From Sphingomonas sp. JUb134 (lineage in GTDB: Bacteria > Pseudomonadota > Alphaproteobacteria > Sphingomonadales > Sphingomonadaceae), in assembly GCF_004341505.2 (NCBI RefSeq), contig NZ_SLYP02000001.1, forward strand, positions 2,814,501 through 2,878,500: a DNA stretch of 64,000 bases. The letters run 5' to 3'. A program made the position numbers and the translations under genes. Each line of letters opens with the position of its first letter. Position 1 is the stretch's first letter. The notes beneath the pieces are model-generated. The model saw nothing but the letters and a program-made list of their open reading frames with translations, searched no databases and was not told the origin of the DNA. This document shows positions 7,277-15,800 of the stretch, piece after piece.

Positions 7277-7409
7277 GGGTGGCTTCAGGGAATACGCTGG
7301 CTGGAGCGCCATGCGGCCTCACCCGGGTCCGGTACCGGGTGGTTAGCCGCGCAGAGTAGGCACTGCGCCCCGCGTATTCCCCGAAGGTCTTCTATTTCGC
7401 AGGCCACCC
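7277..7409. other. Multi-stem structured element, candidate phage non-coding RNA
   Basis: The gap between the lysis cassette and dam holds nested inverted repeats. An outer stem GGGTGGC (7277-7283) pairs with GCCACCC (7403-7409). An inner 9-bp stem GGGAATACG (7288-7296) pairs with CGTATTCCC (7373-7381). Inside are a two-part hairpin, GCGGC (7313-7317) with GCCGC (7346-7350) and CACCCGG (7320-7326) with CCGGGTG (7335-7341), and a further GCAG/CTGC hairpin (7351-7354 with 7363-7366). CGAA (7382-7385) can pair with TTCG (7396-7399). No convincing ORF covers it. The strand is unknown; on the minus strand it would follow the lysis genes. Confidence 0.45.
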
Positions 7410-7511
7410 GGCGAACCGGTCAGCCTACTTCCGCGCGCGCGGGCCCCACTTAACGGCTAAGTTCCGAGGGGCGGCGCTCATATGACACGGCGGCAGATAG
7501 TGGTCGAGGTG

Positions 7512-7871
7512 CTACTCGCGCGGGCAGTTCGCCGGCGCAACGCCGGTCTGCCAGATCGCCTCGAGGCACTGGCGTTCGGTACGCCCTGCCACGATCCGGG
7601 TGTTGAGCCGGGCGACGGCGGCGGCCGCTTCGGCCAGGCGCTCGACCAGCTCGGCGAAGATGCCCTTGTCGATCGTCATCAGCTCGCCGGTCGGCGCGGC
7701 CGAAAGCGGCTTCAGCGTCTCGGTCTTCTGCAGCTCAGCGGACTGCGGCGGGATCCTCGCCCGCTCGGTTCGCTCGAGCGATGGACGCGTTGAGGGCGTC
7801 GCGCACGCCGTCGACAGGAGCGGCAGGCAGATCAGCGCCACCAGGCGCAGGCGGAACGGTATCGATCGCAT
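7512..7871 (-). CDS. Rz1-like outer-membrane spanin lipoprotein
   Basis: A 119-residue lipoprotein. It has a charged N-terminus, a hydrophobic stretch (LRLVALICLPLL) and the lipobox LSTAC, so lipidation at Cys23 is predicted. The mature part has Pro/Arg then a helix (FAELVERLAEAAAAVARLN) and two more Cys near the C-terminus. The start lies out of frame within the Rz gene, and the reading frame continues about 220 bp beyond the Rz stop: the overlapping Rz/Rz1 arrangement typical of two-component spanins, which fuse inner and outer membranes at the end of lysis. The start at 7871 is set by the signal peptide. Confidence 0.8.
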   Translation of the reverse strand: MRSIPFRLRLVALICLPLLSTACATPSTRPSLERTERARIPPQSAELQKTETLKPLSAAPTGELMTIDKGIFAELVERLAEAAAAVARLNTRIVAGRTERQCLEAIWQTGVAPANCPRE

Positions 7872-8190
7872 TGCGGATCTCCTCGATCGTGGAGTGGAGC
7901 TGGGCGTCGGTGAGCGCCTCGGCCCGGGCGGTGCGCGCATCGATGGCGCGCGCGACGTCGACGGCGGTGCGTTCGTCCCCGCGGGCTTCGGTGAGGACCT
8001 GGTTGCGCTTCTCGGCGCCGGCCGCGCGCACCTGGTCGCCGCCGGCGGCGCGGCCGCTGCCGTAGATCCACGCGATCGCGGCCGCGGTGACGCCGGCGAT
8101 CGCCAGCACGACCAGCGCCCAGGCGACCAGCTTCGCCGCCCGCGCGGGCACGCCGGCGCGGATCGCGAGCTTGGCGAGCTGCCCGATCAT
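7735..8190 (-). CDS. Rz-like inner-membrane spanin
   Basis: A 151-residue protein with one N-terminal transmembrane segment (LVAWALVVLAIAGVTAAAIA, about residues 20-39) followed by a charged helical periplasmic part with coiled-coil character (QVLTEARGDERTAVDVARAI, LTDAQLHSTIEEIRNAI). This is the layout of an i-spanin. The start overlaps the endolysin stop (ATGA, 8187-8190), and the Rz1-like gene begins inside it in another frame. Together the two proteins would span the periplasm and disrupt the outer membrane. Confidence 0.8.
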   Translation of the reverse strand: MIGQLAKLAIRAGVPARAAKLVAWALVVLAIAGVTAAAIAWIYGSGRAAGGDQVRAAGAEKRNQVLTEARGDERTAVDVARAIDARTARAEALTDAQLHSTIEEIRNAIDTVPPAPGGADLPAAPVDGVRDALNASIARANRAGEDPAAVR

Positions 8191-8753
8191 GCGACACCCT
8201 GCAGGCAGAGCGCGCGCTCGCGGCCGCGGCGGAGCGTCAGGCCGCGCACGACCTTCAGCGGCCGCCCGGCCTTGTTCCAGAGGGTGAAGGCATCGCAGGC
8301 CTCGGCCCAGCGCCGGGCGCGGAAGCGCTTGGCCGCCGTGGATCCACAGAAGCCGTTGGTGCCGATGTTGTAGGCGAGCGAGATCGCGGCCGCGCGCTGG
8401 CGATCGCGGCCGGCGTCCCAAAGCTGCGGCACGCACGCCTTCACCGCCAGCGCGTGCGTAGACAGCGCCTGGTCGAGCAGCTGCGCGCACTGCGCCTCGG
8501 TGTAGGTCTGCCCGAGCTTCACGCCGCGCGTGATCCCGTCGCAGGCGGTCGCGATGCCGGCGAGATCGAGATACGCCTTCAGGTACTGCGGCCCGGCGAC
8601 GTGCCGCACCGTTGCCTCGCCCGCCGGCGTGATGGTCACCTCGACCTTGCGGCCGCTCTCGTCGGCCGGGACGTTGGTCAGCAGCAGCGAGGCGGCGATC
8701 GCGCCGACGATCGCGACCAGGCCGCCCTTCTTCGCGGTGGTCTTACTCGCCAT
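8187..8753 (-). CDS. SAR endolysin, phage lysozyme (P21/GH24-like)
   Basis: A 188-residue lysozyme-type endolysin that cleaves peptidoglycan glycan strands. The N-terminal Lys-rich segment and uncleaved hydrophobic stretch (GGLVAIVGAIAASLLLTN, residues 9-26) look like a signal-arrest-release anchor. The lysozyme core contains YLKAYLDLAGIATACDGITR, KLGQTYTEAQCAQLLDQAL, AAISLAYNIGTNGFCGSTAA and LTLRRGRERALCLQG, matching P21 R. The Asp and Thr of the catalytic triad align, but the usual Glu in the E-G-x(7)-D spacing appears replaced by Gly (AGPQYLKAYLD). The ATG at 8753 is inside the end of the holin gene. Overlaps Rz downstream. Confidence 0.85.
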   Translation of the reverse strand: MASKTTAKKGGLVAIVGAIAASLLLTNVPADESGRKVEVTITPAGEATVRHVAGPQYLKAYLDLAGIATACDGITRGVKLGQTYTEAQCAQLLDQALSTHALAVKACVPQLWDAGRDRQRAAAISLAYNIGTNGFCGSTAAKRFRARRWAEACDAFTLWNKAGRPLKVVRGLTLRRGRERALCLQGVA

Positions 8754-8985
8754 CGGCTTCCTCCTGGGGAATGACGCGGACGACCAGGACGACGGCGAAC
8801 AGCGCCGCGCCGATCGCGCGCTCGAGGTTGTCGGGAAGCCGCTCGCGGATCTCCGCCGGCAGGTTGGCCCAGAGCGCAAGCGCCTGGTCGGGAAAGGCAG
8901 TCAGCAGCGCGAACAGCAGCGAGCCGAGCGCGGACACGCGCACGGACCACCAGCGCCGCGCCTGGCGCCAGTCGATGGTCTTCAT
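8743..8985 (-). CDS. Phage holin-like membrane protein
   Basis: An 80-residue protein starting MKTIDWRQARRWW, with two hydrophobic segments (VSALGSLLFALLTAF and AIGAALFAVVLVVRVI) and a charged C-terminus. It matches in layout the DUF7940-type holins found upstream of endolysins in sphingomonad and other alphaproteobacterial phages. GGAG lies upstream of the start. It overlaps the endolysin gene by 11 bp, so holin and endolysin are coupled. Holins make the timed membrane lesion; with a SAR endolysin this is probably a pinholin-type role, which is inference. Confidence 0.75.
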   Translation of the reverse strand: MKTIDWRQARRWWSVRVSALGSLLFALLTAFPDQALALWANLPAEIRERLPDNLERAIGAALFAVVLVVRVIPQEEADGE

Positions 8986-9023
8986 GATGATCTCCGGAGA
9001 AGGCGGCAGCCGGCCGCCGGCGG

Positions 9024-9176
9024 TCAGATGCGCGGGGAGGTCGCGATCGCGAACGGTGCCAGCGCGATCGGCGCGGTCCGGGTGCGCAGGCTGCGGCGCA
9101 GGCCGCGCGCGATCGGCGCGGCCGAGACGGTGAATTGCAGGGCGGTGCCGATCAGCACCAGGGTGGTTGCGTCCAT
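9024..9176 (-). CDS. Small membrane-like protein, translationally coupled
   Basis: A 50-residue protein. Its ATG overlaps the stop of the upstream 88-residue gene (TGATG at 9174-9178). The N-terminal half is hydrophobic (TLVLIGTALQFTVSAA) and the middle is strongly basic (RGLRRSLRTR). The coupling, and its position just before the holin, suggest a lysis-related accessory such as an antiholin or second holin, but no family is recognised. Confidence 0.5.
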   Translation of the reverse strand: MDATTLVLIGTALQFTVSAAPIARGLRRSLRTRTAPIALAPFAIATSPRI

Positions 9177-9442
9177 CACCGCTGCATCTCCTTTGCCGCC
9201 TTCATCATCTCGAGCGTCGTCTCGATCCGGATGGTCCGGCCGTCGATCTTCGTCAGGACGTCGCCCTTTGCCGCATCGGACCGCTCAAGCGATTCGATCC
9301 GCCGGGTGTTGTCCTCGAGCTGCTTGTCGCGGCCGCCGTCGGCGCGCAGTGCGCCGCTGATCACGAAGGCCGCGCTCACAAGCGCGCAGACGATGCCGAT
9401 CCCGTCTTTCCAGCTCGGCTTCGCGCTGGGTGCGTCGGTCAT
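9176..9442 (-). CDS. Small phage membrane protein with coiled coil
   Basis: An 88-residue protein with one transmembrane segment (IGIVCALVSAAFVISGAL, about residues 14-31) and a charged heptad-like C-terminal helix (KQLEDNTRRIESLERS, then ETTLEMMKAAKEMQ). Such proteins often sit between tail fibre and lysis genes and may be holin-like or spanin-like; the exact role is unknown. There is no good ribosome site directly upstream: translation appears to depend on a 13-codon reading frame whose stop overlaps this start (ATGA, 9439-9442). Confidence 0.65.
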   Translation of the reverse strand: MTDAPSAKPSWKDGIGIVCALVSAAFVISGALRADGGRDKQLEDNTRRIESLERSDAAKGDVLTKIDGRTIRIETTLEMMKAAKEMQR

Positions 9443-9480
9443 GCCGGCAGCCGATCGGCTGCCCGGGTGAGCATCTTCAT
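9439..9480 (-). CDS. 13-codon leader ORF coupling translation of the membrane protein gene
   Basis: A very short frame, MKMLTRAADRLPA, with a strong GGGGAGGAA ribosome site just upstream of its ATG at 9480. Its TGA overlaps the ATG of the 88-residue gene. This gene itself lacks a Shine-Dalgarno site, so the leader may deliver ribosomes by termination-reinitiation. It is in a different frame from the gene, so it is not an N-terminal extension. Confidence 0.45.
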   Translation of the reverse strand: MKMLTRAADRLPA

Positions 9481-9505
9481 AGGTTCCTCCCCGCCCGGGT
9501 GTGGC

Positions 9506-9790
9506 TTAGCCGACCGCCGAGCGCAGCCGGGACAGGAAGCCCGGCAGCGGGACGATGTGCAGCGAGAGTTCGCTGTCGAGCTTGTAGACCGGCGCGAGCC
9601 GCTCCAGCTCGCCCAGGAGCCACGTGTACCGCGGGTCGGTGGTGACCACCTTCAGCTCTGCCAGGAACGCTGCGCGCTCGGCAGCCTTCGCGTCCGCCTG
9701 CGCCTGGTCGTATGCGATCGCGGCCGCCATCGCTGCGTCGCGCTCTTCCTGGGTGGTCACGACGTAGGTCGGCTTGGGTTCTTCGGCCAT
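9506..9790 (-). CDS. Hypothetical phage protein
   Basis: A 94-residue protein starting MAEEPKPTYVVTTQEERDAA, with an Ala-rich helical middle (AYDQAQADAKAAERAAFLAE) and a hydrophobic C-terminal part (RLAPVYKLDSELSLHIVPLP). GGAGAAG precedes the start at good spacing. It lies between the giant tail tip gene (29 bp upstream) and the lysis genes. In this position phages often encode tail fibre assembly or hinge proteins, but no family is recognised. Confidence 0.65.
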   Translation of the reverse strand: MAEEPKPTYVVTTQEERDAAMAAAIAYDQAQADAKAAERAAFLAELKVVTTDPRYTWLLGELERLAPVYKLDSELSLHIVPLPGFLSRLRSAVG

Positions 9791-9819
9791 GCTTCTTCTC
9801 CGAATTGCATTGCGGGGGA

Positions 9820-12800
9820 TTATTCCTCGGTCTCGACGATCGAGAGGTTCTGGCCGATGCCGTCCTGGGTCGGGCTGCCCGAGGGGCCGGGACCGAAGCT
9901 GGTGGACACCAGCTCGGCGACATATTCGACCTGCGTGCCGCCCGAGCTGTCCGTGACCGTGAGGGAGCCGCCGAGGCTCTCTTCATACGTCGCCGGGTTG
10001 GCTTGCCCGCCGTAGCTGCTGCGCCGCCAGGACCCGGTGGCCGTGAACCGGCCGATCTCCGTCGTGCCGCGCAGCAGCCGGACGACGGCGCTGGAGGAGC
10101 CCGTCCCGGCAGTCTGGACGGAATTCTGTTGGGCCTGGCGGGTGTAGGAATAGCTGACCACCACCTTACGCGGGCGGCCGCCGCTCTCGATCTGTCCGGT
10201 CGACACCCTGCTGCCCGAGGTCTGGACCGCGTTTTTGCGCACGCCGGCGCTCAGCGACCCGCCGAAGTAAGCGCTGCCATCGGTCTTCAGGTAGAAGGTG
10301 GCGTTCGCCTCGGTGCAGTTGGCAAGGCTGCTCTGCACCGGCCCGAACCACTCGATGAACTGGTTGTTCGATCCGAAGCCCGTTCCCGAGACCTTCATCA
10401 CGCTGCCGTTGTTGAAGGTGACGCGGCCCGACGTGAGATCGAAGGTGGTGACGCCATTCACCGAACGGAGGGAACCCGCATCGATGTCGTTGGCCGACAG
10501 CTTGCCGTTCACCCGCACCTGGCCGTCCCGCACCTCGAGCGCGCGAGCGTTGCCCAGGTAGATCGCGTCCGCCGCCAGCTCGATCGCGGAGGCCCGCACG
10601 CCAGGCGAGCTTTCCGCGTACATCGTCAGGCGGGCGGCCGAGGTGCCCGCCTGGACCGTGTTCTGGAGATAGGCAGCGGTCTTGCCCTCCAGCGTCGCGA
10701 TCGCGCTGGCCTGCTGGCTGACGGAGGCGATCTGGGACGCGGTGATGTCCCGGGTGCTCCCGGGTTGGTACGCGTTCCACTCGGTCTGACCCTCGCGCGC
10801 CTGCCCGAAATAGGCACGCCAGAGGAAGAGCCAGCTATCGGTCTCGTTGGCGAAGGTGTTGAACTTGCGGATCTGCAACCGGGCAGTGGCGGCGCCGGGC
10901 GGCGCCTTGACCGCCTTCACGCCGATCTTCGCGTACCCGCTCGGCAGACGGCCGCCCCAGATCGTCGACGTCGTGCGGTCCGAATAGGTGACGCCCTTGA
11001 TATCGCCGTCCACCCCGAACCACTCGACCAGCACCTCGACGGGGCAGCGGTGCGCGCCGAGCTCCATGTAGAACTGGAACCACTCGCCCTCGTAGACGGG
11101 GATTGCCGCGCCCCACGATCCCCACACGCTATCCCCGGAGGTGCGACCGGTCTGCTGGACCGACTTCACCGTCTGCCCGGGAATGAACCACTCGGCCTGC
11201 GTGTTGAACCCGATCGAGCTGATGTTCGGGTTGCCGGTCGTATAGTCGACCCAACCGGCCGAGTTGTTGAGCCACTCGCTGTTTACGGCGAAGTTGCCGC
11301 CGCGGACGCCGTACTGCGCCGAAAGCGTCGCGCTGGATTGCGCGGCCGCTGCGCGGTCGCTCGCGATCGACGCCTGCGACGTGGCGGTGCTGGCACTTGC
11401 CGCGGCGCTGTCGGCGCTGCCCTTCGCGTTGCCGGCGTGGGTGGCGGCGGTGCTTGCGCTGGTAGAGGCGGCATTCGCCGAGCCGGCTGCACCGCTGGCG
11501 CTGCTGGCCGCCGACGACTGCGCCGCCTCCGCCCTGCCCTGCGCCGTCTCGGCGGCCGTCTTCGACGTGCTCGCGGCCGTCGCCGACTGCGCCGCCTCGC
11601 TCGCCTTCGTCGAAGCCGTGTTCGCGCTGGTCGCCGCCGCGCTGGCGCTCCCGGCTGCCGAAAGCTCGGCCGTCGCGTCCTCGAACGCATAGGAGGCGAT
11701 CTGGACGATCGGCGACCCGCCGAACCGCCGCATGTACGGGCGCACATAGGCAGCGGTGGGGTAGGACGCGAGCAGGTCGTCGCAGGAGACCGAGCGCGCG
11801 TAGCTGACCCAAGCGTCGTCTGCCGACCGGCTGAACTGGTTCTGCGTCGTTTCGGTCAGGAGCGCGCCCGTGCCGTCGTAGACACACCAACCGGGCCGGA
11901 CCAGGCCGCCTTCGGCCGTCGCCAGGTACCGCATGTCCATCGTCGCGCGGTACGTGCGCCCGGCGATCACCGGCAGGAACCCCTTCGGCGAGATCCGCCA
12001 GGAGCCCTGGAACTGCGCCACCCGCCCCTTGCTCGCGAGGTTCACGAACTGCCAGCTCGCCGGCAGATCGGTGGGCGCGAAGCTGCTGCTGCCGGTCCAG
12101 TACTTGCCGTCGTCGACGAACGCCTTCGGGAGCGTCGCGGCTGCACCGGCGACCGCGGCCGCTGCGGACGTTGACGCGACGCCGGCCTGGGAGGTTGCGG
12201 TGTTCGCGGCGCCGGTGGCGGTGGTGGCGCTGGTCGCCGCGTTGTCCTGGTACGTCTTGGCGTTGCCGGCCGCCGTCTCGGCCGCGGTCTTCGCGCTCGA
12301 GGCGGACGATGCGCTGGTACCGGCGGCGCTGGCGCTGGTGGCAGCACTGCTGGCGGAGTCCGCTGCGGCCGCTGCCTTCTCGCCCGCGGCGGTCGCGCTC
12401 TGCGCTGCGGCGCCGGCGCTCGTCGCCGCCGAGTTCTTCGATCCGGCTGCGTCACTGGCGGCGCTCGAGGCATTGGTCGCGCTGGTCGACGCGTTGCCGG
12501 CCGACGTCGCGGCCGACGTCGCGGATGCCGACGCGGCGCTCGCGCTCTGGCCTGCGGCGTCCGCCTTCGACGTAGCGGTGCTGGCCGAGCCGGCTGCAGC
12601 GCTCGCGCTCGAGGCGGCGGCCTCGCGGGCGGTCACGTCCTTGATCGCGATGTTTGCGATCACGGTGACGGTGTCGCTGCTGGCGAGCCGGTTCGCCAGG
12701 AACGAGATCCGCAGCCACTTCGCGTCCGGATAGTCGTCGCAGTTGACGATCGTCGTCAACGTCTGCGGATCGCTGCTGGTGGTACCCGGAAAACCGATGA

Positions 12801-15800
12801 TCTGGGTGCGGCTGCCCGGTGCGGCGGAATAGTCGCCCAGCAGCGCGCTCACGTTGTAGCGGGCAGTGAAAGCGGCGACGAAATTGCTGACCCGCTGCCG
12901 GATGCTCAGCTCGTACTTGCGCCCGGGGATGCACGGCACGACGCCCTTGTGGCTGATCAGCCGGCTGCCGCCAGTGATGCTGATCGCCGGGCCGAACACC
13001 GGATCGTTGACCTTCGCCGCATAGCTCGCGGTGGTGATGGTCGCCTGCGCGGCCGGCGCTCCGGTCCCGCCGTTCGTGAACATCGTCTCGTCGGCGGTGC
13101 TGTCCGGCAGCAGGGCGACGGCGGCCGCGATCGCGGTGCCCGAGGCGGTGGTAGCGACGCCGGCCTGCGTCGTCGCCGTCGACGCCGATCCTGCCGCCCC
13201 GCTCGCGCTGTTGGACGCGTTGGTCGCATAGGTCTGCGCCTGGCCGCGCGCCGTCTCCGCCGCGGTCTTGGCGCTGTCGGCCGCCGAAGCGCTGGTGCCC
13301 GCCGCATTGGCGCTCGTCGCAGCGTTCGAGGCGCTTCCTGCGGCTGCCGTCGCCGAGTTGGCGGCGGCCGACGCCTTGTCGCCGGCGGTGGTGGCAGCGG
13401 AGCCGGCAGTGACGGCCGACGACTGCGCCGCCGACGCGCTCTGCCCTGCAGCGTCCGCCTTGGTACCGGCGGTCGAGGCGGACGTCGCCGCGGCCGTTGC
13501 GGAGTTTGCCGCCGCCGTTGCGCGATCGTCGGCGCTCGTTGCGGAAGAGGCCGCATTCACCGCCGACGTCTGAGCGGCCGACGCACTCTGCCCCGCTTCC
13601 GTCGCCTTCGTGGTGGCGGTCGAGGCGGAACCGGCCGCGGCGGTCGCAGCAGTCTCGGCCGCCAGCTGCGCCGTGGCATCCTGGAAGGCGAAGGAAGCGA
13701 CCTGGACGGTCGGTGCCTGGGAGAAGCGGCGGGCGACCGGTCGCACATACGCGGCGCCCGGATAGGCGGCGACCAGGTCCTCGGCGCTGATCGTGCGGAC
13801 GATCGTGCGCCAGGCGTCGAGATCCATGACGAACTGCGACGACAGCAGCTCGCCCAGGAGGGCGCCGGCGGCGTCGTAGACCAGCCACGAAACGCGCGCG
13901 GTGCCGCTCGGGCTCGAGGAGAGATAGCGCAGTTCGATCGCCTGGCGGTAGCTCCGCCCGGCCGCGATCGGCATTACACCCTTGGGGGCGAGGTACCAGC
14001 TGCCGGTGTACTGCGCGACGCGCCCCTTCCCCTCCGCAGTCACGAACTGCCAGTTCTGGTTGAGCGGCGTGGGTGCGAAGCTGCTGTCGCCCGTCCAGTA
14101 GCTGCCGTCGTCGCCGAACCCGATCGGGAAGGTGCTGGCGGCCGACGCCAGCGCGGCGTTGGCCGAGGTCGACGCGACGCCGGCCTGCATCGATGCGGTG
14201 CCGGCGCTGGTGGCGGCGTCGCTCGCGCTCGAGGAGGCGTTCGAGGCGTAGGTCTGCGCCTGGCTGCGCGCGGTTTCGGCCGCCGTTTGTGCCGTCTGCG
14301 CGGCCGACGCCTTCTGGCCCGCATCGTTGGCGCTGGTGGCAGCCGTCGACGCCGAGGTCGCCGCAGCGGTCGCGGACTTCTCCGCGGCGGCCTGCGAGGT
14401 CACGTCCTCGATGCGGAGCACGGCGAGCTGCATCGTCGCGCCGCTGTTCGCGGTGCCCGCGCTGTTCAGCGCGATGATCGGGCGGAAATAGGCAGCCGAG
14501 CCCAGATCGGCGGAGGTGACGGTCTGGGTGTATTCCACCCAGCCCGCAGAAACCTTGTCGCCGATGCCCGTGCGCAGCGCCCAGGCGGTGGTGCCGTCGT
14601 ACCCGCCGCCGGCGGAATGGCGGACGAAGCCGATGTAGCAACCGTTGGAGCCGGTCGCATCGACGGTCGTGCGGAAGCGCGCCGTGAGCTTGAAGGTGCG
14701 GCCGACGCCGGTCGGCAGCCAACCGCGCGGCGTGATGATGACGCGATCGCGCGCGACCTCGAGGACCTGGCCCTCGCCGGCCGCGTTGACCACCGTCCCG
14801 ATCGCGAGCGCCGGCAGCGTGTCGGGGCTGCCATTCGTGGCGCCGAGGCCGAAGAACTCCCGGTTCGCAGGCCGATCGGGAAGCGTGGGCGCCTTGTTGA
14901 CCGTCGCGGTCGCGGCGCCGGCGCTGTTGGCCGATACGGTTGCCGAAGAAGCGGCCGACGATGCGGAGCCTGCAGCGTTGGTCTCGCTGGCCGCCGCGTT
15001 CGACGCGCTGGTCGCCGCTTTGCCCTGGGCCGTCTCGGCGCCGGTACGCGCGGTCTGTGCGGCCGTTGCCTGCTGCCCTGCCTCGGTCGCCTTCGTCGAC
15101 GCGGTGCTGGCGCTGCCGGCGGCGGCCGTGGCGCTGTCGCCGGCGTTCTTCGCGCTCGACGCAGCGGCGGTGGCCGACGTCGACGAAGCGGAAGCGCTGT
15201 CGGCCGCATTTTTCGCCTGCTGGGAAGCGGTCGTCGCCGAACCGCCCGCGGCCTTCGCCTGGGCGATCGCGTCACTCTGCGCCGTCTCCGCGGCCGTTTG
15301 AGCAGCTGCTGCAGCGCGGGTCGCGGCCTGGGCGTCGGAAGCCGACGCGGCCGCCTGTCCCTTTGCCGTTTCCGCAGCCGTTTTGGCCGCCTCGGCTGCA
15401 CCCTTTGCCGTTTCGGCAGCGCCCTTCGCGGTGACGGCGGCCGACGCGCTATCGCTGGCGGTCTTGGCGTAACCGAGCGCAAGCGTGGATGCGCCTTGCG
15501 CGGCAGTCTTGGCGTCGGCCGCGTCGGCTGCGGCCTTCTCGCTGTTCGACTGCGCCAGCGCTGCCGCGTCCCGGGCCGCCTCGGCGGCGTCCCGTGCTGC
15601 CTTGGTACCTTCCGTGTCGTCGGTGATCGCGCGATCGATCTCCGCGACCTTCTGCTGAACGTCGGTGACGCGGGTGACCAGTTCCTCGGCCGGCACGCCG
15701 CCAACGGGGGTGCCGACCGGTGCACCGACGGTGGCATTGTCCTCCGGCTTGGTGCCGTTCGGATCGGCCACGGCCTCCCAAATCGCCGTGTTGGCCGCGT

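Noticed and set aside
7142..7453. Short plus-strand frames in the gap upstream of dam
   Set aside because: Stem-forming GC-rich DNA explains the open frames; no ribosome site or protein-like pattern. I prefer a structured element.
12000..15400. Repetitive DNA in the tail tip gene considered as a CRISPR or tandem-repeat array
   Set aside because: Repeats are degenerate Ala/Ser/Thr codons of a coiled coil in frame, without regular spacers or identical units.
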